From: Coriaria nepalensis
Lineage: Eukaryota > Streptophyta > Magnoliopsida > Cucurbitales > Coriariaceae
Direction: 5' to 3'
Assembly: GCA_027186245.1 (NCBI GenBank)
Contig: CP114499.1
Location: forward strand, 4,097,001 to 4,161,000
DNA length: 64,000 bases
Below are positions 35,987 to 47,746 of the stretch, piece by piece; positions within the stretch are counted from its first letter, which is position 1, and each line of letters starts with the position of its first letter. The notes under the pieces were generated by a model. The model was not told where the DNA came from and made no database searches. It worked only from the letters and a program-made list of their open reading frames with translations. The position numbers were made by a program, and so were the translations under genes.

Positions 35987-37648
35987 TCAAGAGGAAGCAA
36001 GGCAACATCCCTTCGTAGAAGGAACCTCTTGCGGGCCAGGGACAATAATCTTGGTACCCTTGAGAAGCCCGGAACTAGAAGTCAACTCGTCATCGTTAGC
36101 AGTGAGACTCTTCTTGCTTATTATCTTATATATTTCGGTTAGAATCGTCAAGAAGGCAGTTTCAACATTTGTAGATTCCAGAGCTGATGTTTCCATGAAG
36201 AAGAGATTCTCTTTCTGAGCAAATTCCTGAGCATCTTCTGTTGGCACGGCTCGGAGAGTTCCGAGATCACACTTATTACCAATCAGCATTATGACAATAT
36301 TCTTATCCGCGTGTCCTCTTAGTTCCTCAAGCCATCGAGCCATGTGGTCAAATGACTGACGCTTGGTCATGTCGTAGACTAGCATTGCACCCACTGCACC
36401 TCGGTAGTAAGCACTGGTTACGGCCCTGTACCTGTAAAATTCCCAGCCATTACCAAGGTTATTCAAACTCTCCACGCTCCTGTATCTTTGGTGAAAAAAA
36501 GGATATCAATTTTATTCATGGTTTACTGCAATCCGATCAAGAGCCGGGTAGGAGTGACCTAGGTTCAGATTACACGACTTATTATGTGTTTTGGAGATAA
36601 ATTAATGATCAGAACAAATATTAATACATAATGAAGAATCAAAACACTCAACAGTAGAAGATGCAACAAGTATCTACTGAGATGAAACTGAAACTGGGAA
36701 ACTACAAATGAACTCATGTTCATCTCACAAGATACTCATGTTCACCCCAAAATTTTATATATTTTTAAGGGCATAGAGGTTCTTTAATTTCTGATTAGAA
36801 ACCTCTCCAAATCGCCCCTAAATAGAGCTACTTTACTATTCCCTTTCATTAAGGCTGGTGCATCCTTCGGGCTTTGAAGCTGGCAACACATTCATGCTCA
36901 AGCAAGACACCATGACACCCTAGAGATAGATTTACTTATTTACATGCAAAACATCCTCTATTCAATTGTAAATCAGCATTTGGAGGAGCTCGCACACAAA
37001 CATTTGTGAGGTTCTCAATAGTAGGATCTAGCAGTTACGTTGATCTTCTTTTAGAATTAGCGTCCAACAATCGCACTCACAGTCCATATTCTAGGTTCTT
37101 CCTGGCAAGGCATCCATTGAATCAACCATCAACCTCGTTCAAAAATGTAATCAAATCCCATTTTCTTTTCCTTTTCCTGATTGTATAATGGAAACAATCT
37201 TATTAAATTGGTTTTGACGTAGTTTGCTAAACCATTTAGCCCGCCCTTCCGAAGGTTTAATGTCGAACCTTAACAACCACACAAGCAAGGACATTGTATA
37301 GAACTTATTGATGAACGAACGATGAACGGAATTATCAAACGAATACAAAGATATAAAATGGAAAAGAATTAGAAGCATAAACAAGATATACAAATCGCAT
37401 ACAAAGAGAAATGGGACGCACCTTTCCTGTCCAGCAGTATCCCATATTTGAGCTTTCACAGTCTTATTATCCACTGCTAGGGTTTTAGTCTGAAATTCGA
37501 CCCCAATTGTAGCTTTCGATTCGATGCTAAATTGATCCCTCGAGAAACGAGCCAGAAGCTGCGTTTTACCAACTGCCGAGTCCCCAATCAATACAACTTT
37601 GAAGACGTAATCGATCTTCTGGTTGTAATCGCCATACAAATTCGACAT
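35987..37648 (-). CDS. RABA4D: RABA4D-like Rab GTPase
   Basis: Two minus-strand exons: 37648-37422 and 36431-35987; 672 bp, 223 residues. The start [19 protein letters not shown] matches Arabidopsis RABA4D. G boxes are complete: GDSAVGKT (22-29), Thr47 in switch I, DTAGQ (70-74), NKCD (128-131) and SAL (158-160). The tail ends GCCLASS, with a double-Cys prenylation site at 218-219. RABA4 proteins (Rab11-like) direct post-Golgi vesicles at the trans-Golgi network; RABA4D acts in pollen tube tip growth and RABA4B in root hairs. The intron of about 990 bp splits the codon after GQE, the usual place in RABA genes. An in-frame ATG at 37675 would add nine residues; family alignment favours 37648. 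Confidence 0.93.
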
Positions 37649-38446
37649 CCTCACGTTCCAATATTCCCTATTCAATCTGTACCTCTCAAATTCCCAGACA
37701 CTTGAATACTTTGACGATCAATCATGTGGAAGAAGATTGGAAATCGGAATCTGTACAGCTTGCTCTGCTTTTTCTACGTATCACAGGGGTGAGAAAAACG
37801 TGGATTGGATAAGTGATAGAGAATGGAGAGATTGAAGAAAGTGAATTTAATTAGGGTTAGGACCAGGGTAGAGGGCGAGATTAGAAAGTTTTCGCATGAG
37901 AGGATCGAAGAGACGCTGTGATCTGTGGATAGACGAGGGAGAGAGGGATAATTGAATAAAGGACCAACGGCCAGTGCGGGTCCCATTAACCGTTTTTTGG
38001 GTTACGGCGGTTTTGTATGTCTGGGCCAGTGAACGTGAGAGCTTGGGCTGCGTGGGAAAGCCCATTTTCACTAATGTTGTCGACCTGTCGTACTTCATTT
38101 ACCAGTTTAGTTTAGTTTAGTTTTTTTTTTTTTAATCGTTTTTCTTACTACCGTACGCATTAACGTGTCGTTAAGAAGATAACGACAGGAAGAACGATCT
38201 CGATTTCTACTTCAACTTGCTAAATTTAACTAAACAAACTAGTTTCAAGCGATGTCTAAGGTTTCAGAACACTCCTCTGTTTTCAGAACACTCCTCTGTA
38301 TGTACATATACTCTTCATTATATAAATAAGGATAATGTTCTTTCTGGTTCTCTGAATACAAAGGAAATGGTACCATTATTACTTACCATGAGTTTTACTT
38401 CTTTTGTCTAGAATGAATGCTATATTCTTGATCTAACAGCATTTTT
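37649..38446. other. RABA4-like promoter and OTU4-like 3' flank
   Basis: 37650-38000 likely holds the Rab 5' UTR and core promoter. The remainder contains a TTTAG repeat and poly-T at 38106-38135 and a 17-bp tandem duplication (TTTCAGAACACTCCTCT twice, 38262-38297). Confidence 0.45.
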
Positions 38447-40547
38447 TCAAGGAATCTGCAACGCGTCATAATGGCCAAAACCATGGTAGAGGACCCGGAT
38501 GGGATTTTCCTTGTCATATTCTTGGCCATACTCGGCTATGGATATTAAGCCACCGGCTTCCTTATTGTGCATGTATACTGTGATTGGCATCCTGCATTGG
38601 CGGAGACGTTCAACAATTCATTTAGACAAGACTGTAAGTTTTCATACTGTCAACAGTAACATAAACTCATTTGGACATTTCACGAAAGTTGATATGTTGG
38701 ACAGGTATCTCCCATGACATTTCAGGGTCCAGTTCTTTAAGACTTGAATATCTTCGGGTTAGAGGGCCAAGTTGGGTGGTGTCACGACCCTCTTTTACAC
38801 GCAAGACAGGAAATACTTTTTCGATTTTAGGAAGTTATGGGTTGAGAGAGACTTGGCAAAGTTATACATGAATTTTCTTAAAGTATAGTACAAAACCTAC
38901 TCAGCCTGAAGCGCAATTGAGAATTATAGAGCTGACAGTAACTGCAAGTTGGTGATCTAAGACCAACCAAATTCAACTTATCTAGTGCCAAGACTAACCC
39001 TAACCCCATGATCTAGCTTATGGGCAATTATATTCTCCCTCCTCCAGACCAACCCCAATACCAAGGATAAAACATGGGGACAAGATAGAAGAGAAAGGGA
39101 AACATACTGGAGAACATGTGAAGCCATAAGTAATTCTGGCTCACCGCCCCATACATGTGGCCTCCTCATTTGAGATACATATGTGTCAAAATCACCTTCA
39201 ATAAACCTGTTAACAAAATAAAAGCCATCAAACACATTTTGACAAGATAAACTTAATACTAATGTAAATTAGTATTTGCAGTCCCATCAATCTCCCGAAA
39301 CTATAAATGCACTCCATTACAGATAGAATGAAGAATAGAAATTTGTCCCACTTATAGACATGCAACTCAGAAATCTAACCACTCAGTCTCTTTCCTCCTT
39401 TTGATAAACTCATCAGCAACCTGAAAAAAATTTAGTATTCAATCATCCAGGAAGCCTTGGTTTGAAAAGAAAATTGTAGACAACAGAAGCCTATAGTAAA
39501 TGAGCAGATGAGCGTGATATATAGAAGCCTCCTTGCAGAGACATTTCCTTAAAGTTGAAGTTAGACAATAGCTATCAAATTTTCAGATTTGAAAGAAATT
39601 AAAGCAGAAAATCCAGCTTCAAACTATCATCTACGTAAGAGCATTAAGAACACACACTAGCTCGCAAGTCATCTGCCAATTGTCTTTGAAGACTCTCACT
39701 AGGAGCTCGTTTCCCAGATCGCAAACAAGCTCCATGTGCAAGCGAGCGGAACAAACACCTACCATCTCCAGGTATTCCTGCACAGTGTAGAGCAGTTATA
39801 TGCATTGGTGGGTCTCCTTGACATAAAAGTCAATATTCGTCATGATGGTCTGACCGGATAACTGGCCGACATGACCCCCAACCCCAATTTCATATTAGGT
39901 CAGGGTCCGACCGGAAAGCCGGATCGGTTGGATACAGCGTCGGATCCAACCGTTCCTCATGCCTAGTCAATATATTCAATTGGGCAAGAATGCTGCTCAC
40001 CAATAACAGAATAGTCTGTGTAAACTTTCTTTCCGTGAGAGAATTGAGCATCTGAGGAATCCGAATTCGCTTTGTTATCCTCTTTCTGATAAGCTGCTTC
40101 TGCATGTGCTGAGTCAAAACTTGAATAACAGACCAACCCAAAGATTAAGCCAGCAGTAGCACATCTTTCCGGCCAAGATATTGACCCCATGTTAACCTTG
40201 ATTTTGGGAACCATCCCACGTTTTGGCACCACAAGCTTCATATTCATACCTTGGCACATGATTGAAATTTCAAGTTGCCTACTAGGCAATCCTCGAACAC
40301 TATTACTTATACCATTAACTGCAAAACAACGTCCTCCAAATTTCTGGCTACCATAAGTTGAATTAGATAATGTCTTGGAGAAAGAAAAGCCATATTTAGC
40401 TGCCGAATTTCTGGAGTACAAACAGCATACGCTTGATTGCTTTTGGGGCAGCACTGAAAAGACATTACTGCTCATATGTGCATGAACCCGGCAGTTCAGG
40501 TGGACAGCGTTCTTTGAACAAGTGGTGATCACAGAATTAACAACCAT
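38447..40547 (-). CDS. OTU4: OTU4-like ovarian-tumour deubiquitinase with N-terminal transit region
   Basis: Five minus-strand exons: 40547-40001, 39777-39656, 39420-39380, 39206-39108, 38591-38447; 954 bp, 317 residues. The OTU domain starts at GIPGDGRCLFRSLAHG (Asp187, Cys190) and ends at YHGFGHYDAL (His310), so the catalytic triad is present. EFIKRRKETEWF-IEGDFDTY and HVWGGEPELLMASHVLQ are the diagnostic middle blocks, and KVYTDYSVIG precedes the domain as in Arabidopsis OTU4 (At3g57810). The first 120 residues are Ser-rich and basic, with a hydrophobic segment at about 128-142 (TAGLIFGLVCYSS), which suggests organelle targeting or a membrane anchor. OTU enzymes cleave ubiquitin chains. 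The third donor in the series (after RAS) is the least certain, because GTGTGTGT offers several phases; only one keeps the frame. The C-terminus is shorter than in Arabidopsis. Confidence 0.88.
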
Positions 40548-41829
40548 TTTGGCAGAACCTGAGGAACAGGGAGAATGCAGTTCCGGAGGTTTCAGTCATG
40601 GAATTCTCCATCAGCATATCAAATAAATATACATATATATAAATATATGTACGTATTTAACAACTTCAGTAACCAAGCGCACCAACATAGACAATTAAAA
40701 TAACCGAAATACTAATCTCACAAGCAAGAATTGTTGCAGAATGCAGAAAGCCAAGATGCTTCGTATACCAATCAGGCAATCAACAATTAAGATGAAAGCC
40801 AAAATACCAACAACAAAAAAAAAGAGGGGAATAAGGAAGTAGAGATCAAGAGAAAATAGACGAAACGAACCTGCTGATTAATTTGCAAAGAAGAAAGAGT
40901 AAAAACAAGAGCCGATGCAGATTGATTTTGAGCAGTTTCTGAAGAAAGCGGAGCCACGTGAATCACGAAACTTACTGCAGAATATGATTCTTCAGGAGGT
41001 TTATCGAAGTAAAGAATACCTGAACAGCAGTAACAACAACCTTTCAATGCACGTTCAGCTACTGACTCACCATTAATCTACAGGAAGGTTTCGAATCAGA
41101 GGAAAAAAGGCAATGCGTATAATTTCAAATTCACTCTTCGAAGCTGAAAGTTTTTGGTTTGGGAGAGAGAATACTTCACTTTCAGCTTCTCCGATCTGTG
41201 TACAGGAAGCCGCTTCTGCTCTCTTTCTATCTCTTCTCCCTCGCATCACCGCTGCTTCTAGACGAGCTAGATTTCTGGCGCGGTTTAATTTTAGCGGTTA
41301 TTGGGAACTGTAAAAAATTAATACGTTAAATTAATTTAAAATGATTAAAACTTATTATTATAAAAAGAGAAAATTTAATCAGATCTATTGGGTAAAAAAC
41401 CTCATAATTAGAACAAATTTTTACCATATTAGCTTCAAAAAAGTTTTACTATGAAAATAACTCGTTACTTTATAATAATTAATAAAACTAATAAAAACTT
41501 AAATTACTTTAATATCTTTCGTCAAATTAGTTTGCGGAATTACCTTCGTACACTCAACTCATCTCCTTCCTTCCCCTTCTCCATTCCCATGATAAAAACA
41601 AAAAACAAAATTGCATTCAAACCCAATCCTTAGAATCTAAAAAATAAGCTCTTATAATCAGATTTACTCATTTTCTACTTTATGATTTTGATGTAGTCAT
41701 ATTTTAATGTAATGTAATCAAATTTTAACCTTAATTTTATTTATTAAGTTACCCAATTTTATGATAAGTTTTCTTATAATTTTTTTTTTATTAATATTGA
41801 GATTGTTAAAATGTTCTTTCATTGAGATG
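40548..41829. other. OTU4-like 5' UTR and promoter
   Basis: A 5' UTR intron is likely, as the stretch 40787-41100 has leader-like composition and possible splice sites. ORFs 40787-41047 and 41113-41313 are not supported as genes. From 41330 the DNA is AT-rich. Confidence 0.4.
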
Positions 41830-42060
41830 AGAGTTCGATGAGTTTAAGAAGTGCTCATCAAGCCATCGAGATTAAAAAATAGGGAGTTTGAATTCACTAA
41901 CCACAAATCTTGAGTAATTGATGTGTCTGAGAAGTGTTCATCGAGCCCTTGAGATTAAAAAAATAGAGAATTTGAAGTCACTGACTTTAAATCTTGATGA
42001 TTTGATGGGTTTGGAAAAAGTCATCAAGCCCAAGATTTGAAAATAGAGGGTTTGAAGTCA
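41830..42060. repeat. Three imperfect copies of a roughly 80-bp tandem repeat
   Basis: Each copy contains a GATG(A/G)GTTT...AAG...TCATC(A/G)AGCC block, then GAGATTAAAAAAATAG and a (T)TTGAA(T/G)TCACT...AAATCTTGA block. Copies start near 41835, 41920 and 42003; the third is shortened. Related words (CATCAAGCCATTGAGAT, TTGATGGGT) occur at 48300-48520. Confidence 0.7.
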
Positions 42061-42325
42061 TAAAAGGTTTAAACATAAGGGTTTAAGATGAAAGATCTAA
42101 GATTTATAGTTTAAGATGAAAGTTTTAAGCTTTATATTTTGAGATAAAAGATTCAAAGTTAAGGTTTAAAATGAAAGATGTAAGATTTAAGGTTTAAGAT
42201 GAAAGGTTTAAACTTTATAGTTTGAGATAAAAGATCTAAGGTTTATGGTTTAATATAAAGGATTTAAATTTTAGGGTTTAAAATGAGATATTTAAGTTTT
42301 AGGGTTTAAGATGAAAGATGTAAGT
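42061..42325. repeat. Degenerate GGTTTAAGATGAAAGAT tandem array, left part
   Basis: Repeats of a unit near TTTAGGGTTTAAGATGAAAG with ATCTAAG or GTTTAAAC ends run head to tail with about 25-30 bp spacing. The TTTAGGG word matches the plant telomere heptamer, but it is only one part of the unit. Confidence 0.8.
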
Positions 42326-42829
42326 CCCGGCGCCAAAAAAGAGTCCCTAGCAGTACCGACTATTATATCTTCGGCATCAAAAGCAACAATAGTCACCTCA
42401 AATGGGTTGGGTTAAGACAAACTAGAAAGGAATCTATTTATTTAGTCTTCGTCTTATTGAAGCAAGAGCGAAATCATACAAGTTGTTCATTCAAGCATAT
42501 CAACCAGCTAATAGAATAAAGAGTATGGGAGATCTGGGAATGAGGAGCAGCCCCTTAGTTTCTTAGTGGAATAATAGGAGGAAAAAAGGCACATGACCTC
42601 CTTCTCTGAGAGAAACTTCCTCGTTTAGAAGCACTCATCGCAGAGAAGTTGGAGTAAAATCCTTCTTTGAACAAGGATACAAACACCCGATCCCGGTTAA
42701 CAGAGTCTCCCGCCATTGAGGTGTCGGTGTCGAATGATCGATGAAAATAACGTCAGAAATAGACATTCACGCATGTATAGAGTCAGCCCGAGTCTTGCTT
42801 TCCCTAACACAAATTACCCCTCACGGTTT
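42326..42829. other. Insert of contrasting composition within the tandem array, possibly organelle-derived
   Basis: About 500 bp starting GTCCCGGCGCC and ending CCCCTCACGG splits the array, which resumes at 42830 with GGTTTAAG. Its base composition is clearly richer in G and C than the flanks, and its texture (AAGCAAGAGCG, CCCGATCCCGG, CGCCATTGAG) reminds me of plant mitochondrial intergenic DNA. I recognise no mitochondrial gene in it. A decayed transposon is the alternative. Confidence 0.4.
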
Positions 42830-43205
42830 AAGTACAATATAAAAGGTTTAAGTTTTTTGGGTTATGATGAAGGGCTTAAACTTAATGGTTTGAGATGAAA
42901 GATCTAATGTTTATGGTTTAATATGAAAGATCTAAGACTTAGGGTTTAAGATGAAATGTTTAAACTTTATGGTTTGAGATGAAAGCATTAAGATTTAAGG
43001 TTTAATATGAAAGGTTTATGTTTTAAGGTTTAAGATAAAAAAAAACCTTAATGGTTTGAGATAAAAGAGGTTTATGATTTGATATGAAAGATTTAAGTTT
43101 TAAAAATTTGATATGAAAGGTTTAAGTTTTAGGGTTTAAAATTATCGTTTAATCTTTAGGGTTTAAGATAAAAGATCTAAGTTTAGGATTTAATATAAAA
43201 GATTT
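42830..43205. repeat. Degenerate GGTTTAAGATGAAAGAT tandem array, right part
   Basis: The same unit as in 42061-42325, continuing to the broken end of the Copia LTR at 43206. Confidence 0.8.
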
Positions 43206-44114
43206 AATTTATTGATCTCAATATTATTCCACTAAAAATATGAAATTGCATTCTTCCAATTATAAAATCTATTTACTGAGCAATCTCTAGTAGTCCATTG
43301 ATATAATCATTTCATGCATTCAATCCTCCAAAAATTAATTCATAATTAGAACTAGTCAAAATTATCATTTTACCATTCTAATTATCTGTTTATCTTTAAG
43401 TATTATTAATTCACTAGTAAACGGTCAATTTATAACTTGATTATAAATTTGAGCTTAAAACTATTCAGTTCCAGAATTAACCTTTAAGGGAACCAATTAA
43501 ACAATCTTCTATGAAGAATGTTTGGTTTTCATATCTGTAAATCATGTTCCTAGCAACTTATCCCAATGAATCTCCAAAACAAAAATCTTTAATCTGATAT
43601 ACAAACAAACCATGATGAATGAATTAAAAGATCTAGTTGACATAAATAGGAGTTCGTAACTACTCATGATTCAGATTGATCTGTATATGATCATCGATTA
43701 ATATGAATTTAATTCATTATGATAAACAATATTTTAATAAAAAATTAATTCATATCGAGTCATGTCCTATATTATCCAATTATATAAAACATCTCTACTA
43801 AGATGTCTCTTTACATCAGTGATCTAGATCTATATCACATGCATTTATAATGCTAGTGGACTGTACTAGCAACCACAATATTAATGATTTTATACTTTAA
43901 TATGTTGCAGACAATTTAATTCATTATTTATAATCTTAATCCTCTCGTTCTAATACAAGATTATAGTCACATTAATAAATTTGGAATTTTCTTATATTTA
44001 TTTATATTATTCGATAATAATACATTCACAATAATTATATATAGAAAAATGTCACTTTTATTAATTTCATTAAAACAATACTCATTACATGGTTGTAAGG
44101 CACCATGCCCAACA
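43206..44114 (-). repeat. Copia 3' LTR, truncated
   Basis: On the minus strand it begins TGTTGGGCATGGTGCC at 44114 and follows the first half of the LTRs at 856 and 45364, then stops near 43206 where the tandem array begins. The minus-strand sequence just before it (AAGTGAGAGTT) is the polypurine tract. Confidence 0.8.
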
Positions 44115-45358
44115 AACTCTCACTTGACCTTAAAGCAAGTGAGACATCTCCCTTATCCCTAAATTGCATATATGATCCTCAAAAGACTTTAATGGAAGTG
44201 TCTTGGTGAACAGATCTATAAGGTTATGTTTCGATGCTATCTTCATAACTGTCACATCACCTCGGCGCATTATCTCTCTGATGAAATGATATTTCCTCTC
44301 TATGTGCTTGCCCTTCTTATGACTCATTGGTTCTTTTGAATTGGCAACTACTCCACTATTGTCACAATACATGACTAGTAGCTTATCCATATATAGAACA
44401 ACTTCCAAATCAGTGTAGAACTTTCTAAGCAAAACCTTTCTTTCGCAGCTTCACAAGTCGCTATATATTTGGCTTCCATGGTAGAATCTGCAATACTGGA
44501 TTGTTTGATACTTCTCCAGACTACAGCTCCTCTACCAAATGTGAACACTAATCCAGAAATCGACTTTCGACTATCTCTATTTGATTGAAAATCAAAACCA
44601 GTGTATCTAGTGGGGTTCAGGTCTTTACCTGAATAAACAAGTATATTAGTCTCTCGTTCTCCGAAGATACTTGAGAATATGTTTTATTGCTATCCATTGT
44701 TCTAAACATGGATTTGATTGATAACGACTAACTATCCCTATTGCATAACAAATGTCAGGTCTTGTACATAACATGGCGTACATAAGACTGCTATAGTTGA
44801 GGCATAGGAAATCTGTCCTATCTCTTCTTCTTCCTAAGGTATCTTTAGACACTCCTTGTTAGAAAGAACTACTCCATGTCTAGTCGGTAATTGACCCTTT
44901 TTAGAGTTTTGTATTGAGAATTGATCAATCACCTTATTTATATAAGAGGCTTGAGACAGTACTAAAAGCTTGTTCTTCATATCCCTTAGAATATGGATTC
45001 CTAGAATATAGTTTGCTTCTCCCAAATCTTTCATTTGGAATTGCTCTGCCAACCATTTCTTTACATTAGACAATATTTGTACATCATTTTCAATGAGTAA
45101 AATATCATCAACATAAAGAACTAAGAAGACCACCTTCTTATCTTTGATATTTTTATAGATACATAGTTCGTCAACATTTTGCTCAAACCCATACTTCTTA
45201 ATAGTCTCATCAACATTATATTCCAAGACCTAGAGGCTTGCTTCAATCCATAAACGGATCTAAACAACTTGCAAACCTTTTACTCTTGGATTTTTTGCAC
45301 AAAACCTTCTGGTTACATCATGTAAATGCTCTCTTTAAGATAGCCGTTCAAAAAAGCT
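44115..45358 (-). pseudogene. Copia pol relic: C-terminal RT and RNase H
   Basis: Fragments in order from 45358 down: reverse transcriptase with LVLYVDDILLIEND (45226-44834, catalytic YVDD intact), the MYAMLCTRPDICYAIGIVSRYQ block (44852-44646), and RNase H with HIERKYHFIREIM (44432-44130). Frameshifts separate them. It is the same element as 47282-47740, split by the solo LTR. Confidence 0.85.
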
Positions 45359-45363
45359 GTCTT

Positions 45364-47276
45364 TGTTGGGCATAGTGCCCTGAAAGCATGTAATAAGAAT
45401 TATTTTAATAAAATTAATAAAAATGGCATTTTTCTATATAATTGTTGTGAATATATTATTATCGAATAATATGAATAAATATCAGAAAATTCTAAATTCA
45501 TTAATGTGACTATAATCCTGTATTAGTACGAGAGGATTAAGATTATCAATAATGAATTAAATTTTTCACAATATATTATAGTATAAAATATTTAATATAG
45601 TAGTTGCTAGTACAATCTACTAGCATTATGAATGCATGTGATCTAGATCCGGATCATTGATGTAGATAGACATCTTAGTGGAGGTGTTTTATATAATTGG
45701 ATTATATAGGACATGACTCGATATGAATTATTTCTTTATTAAAATAATGTTTACCATAAATATTTAAATTCATATCAATCTGAATCCTCAGTAGTCACAA
45801 ACTCATGTTTATGTTAACTGGATCTTTTGATTCACTCGTCACGGTTTGTTTGTATATCAGACTAAAGACTTTCGTTTTGAAGATTCATTGGGATAAGTGA
45901 TTGGGAACATGATTTACAGATATGAAATCAAGCTAATTCTGTAACTGATTTACATGATTTATATGATAATCATGATTTACATGATTTACTTAAGAGTTAA
46001 TTTTGGAACTGAATGATTTTGAGCTCAAATTTATAATCAAATTATAAATTAACTATTCACTAGTAAATTAATGGTACTTAAAGATATATAGATAATTAGA
46101 GGGGTAAAACGGTAAATTTGACCAATTCTAATTATGAATAAATTTTTGGAGGATTGAATGCATGAAATAATTATATCAATGAACTACTAGAGATTGCTTA
46201 ATAAATATATTCTATAATTGCAAGAGTGCAATCTCATATTTTTAGTGGAATAATATTGAGATTAATAAATTAGATTTATTAGATTAAATAGTTTGATCAA
46301 TAATCTAATTTATTGAAGCTTGAATTTATAAGTCCATTGCACTCAGGTCACCTCTATAAAATACTGTATATGGTAAGAATGACAAAGATTAAAAAGACTT
46401 ATTTGCAAGAAAATAATTTTAAGAGGTAAATTCGTAATTATGAGATAATTAGTATTAATTAATCAATTAAGAATTAATTAATTAAAAGATGTATTTAAAT
46501 ATGAAATTCAGAATTAATAAATTAAATATTAATATATTTGATTTTAAATTGAATGTATTATGTATAATATTAAATTAATATGAGATATTGATTTAATATT
46601 AAAATTAAGAAAAGTCAAATCTAGATTAGTTTAAAAAAGTAATTTAAAATTTAAATAAGATTTGAAATAGATGAGATTCTATTTTAAATAAGATTTAAAT
46701 ATCTTTGATTAAATCAAACATATCATCAAAAGATGATATGATAGAATTTTATTTTAAATTAGATTTAATTTTATCAAATATATCATCAAAATGATGATAT
46801 GATTTAAAATAGATTAAAACTCTATTTTAAATAGGATTTGAAAATATTTAATCATATCAAATATATCATTTGATGATCATCTTTGAATTATTAATTTAAC
46901 TAATTTAAAGAGTTTAAATTACTCAAAACTCCTAATAGAGTTTTATAAATACATCTCATTCTAATTAAATTATGAATTTGTTTTTCAAGAGTTTTTTTTT
47001 CCGGTAGAGATTTTTCTGAGAGAAAAATAGAAAGAAAACCTTGTAATCTTTACGTGCCCACACATGTCCTATTACGTTGAGGATCGACTTGGAAAATCAT
47101 GGTGTGAGTCTCGATGATCGATTCACGTAAGGCAAAGATATGATCTCTTCATATAGATGTAGATTAATTTATATGTATATAAAGGATCGCAAAAATGTTT
47201 TTATAATATTTTTGTTATATACTAGGACCGATTGTTACGCTTCCGCTACGTGGTTGTGAACCGCCGATTTCCAACA
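45364..47276 (+). repeat. Solo LTR of the same Copia family, inserted in the RT of another copy
   Basis: 1,913 bp, TGTTGGGC...TTCCAACA. It is flanked by GTCTT (45359-45363) and GCCTT (47277-47281), a 5-bp target duplication with one change. No internal region is present. Removing it together with one duplicate makes the minus-strand reverse transcriptase reading continue in frame at a conserved Val-Lys-Thr-Ala site, confirming the target. Orientation is opposite to the host element. Confidence 0.9.
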
Positions 47277-47281
47277 GCCTT

Positions 47282-47746
47282 GACATCCATTTGCCATATC
47301 TCATAGTCCAAACTAGCGGTTATGGATAAAAGAATGCATATAGACTTTAGTATGGCTATGGGAGAGAAAGATTCTTCATAATCGACTCATTCCCTTTGGG
47401 TATAACCCTTTGCTATAAGTCGTGCTTTGAAAGTCTCTACTTTCCCATCTACGCCTCTTTGCTTCTTGTAGATCCATTTACATCCAATGGCCCTGACATC
47501 TTCAGATGGATCTACAAGTATCTAAATAGAATTGGAATACATGGATTCTATTTCTTTGTTCATTGCATCTTGCCATTCATCCTTATTAGTATCATCCATT
47601 GCTTCCTTAAATGTCAATGGATCATATTGGTTAGTGTCTGACACTATAACCCGTACCTCGTGTTCATAGCAAATGAGTTCTCTCACAATCCTCTAACTAA
47701 ATTTGATGGCTCAAGGGGTGCTTCCAAAGTACCCCTTGAGCTATCA
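47282..47746 (-). pseudogene. Copia pol relic: N-terminal RT
   Basis: Minus-strand translation shows the start of a Copia reverse transcriptase: FKEAMDD...EWQDAMNKEIES, GCKWIYKKQRGVDGKVE, KARLIAKGYTQ, and DYEIWQMDV next to the solo LTR. In-frame stops are present. No integrase, gag or 5' LTR remains upstream; the relic ends at a hairpin. Confidence 0.85.
47704..47746. repeat. Short inverted repeat (16-bp arms, 11-bp loop)
   Basis: Arms TGATGGCTCAAGGGGT and ACCCCTTGAGCTATCA pair at all but one position. It lies at the truncated 5' end of the Copia relic, so it may mark a break and fold-back repair. Confidence 0.8.

Noticed and set aside
42061..43205. True interstitial telomere
   Set aside because: TTTAGGG appears only once per longer unit and is never in perfect tandem, so it is a different minisatellite.
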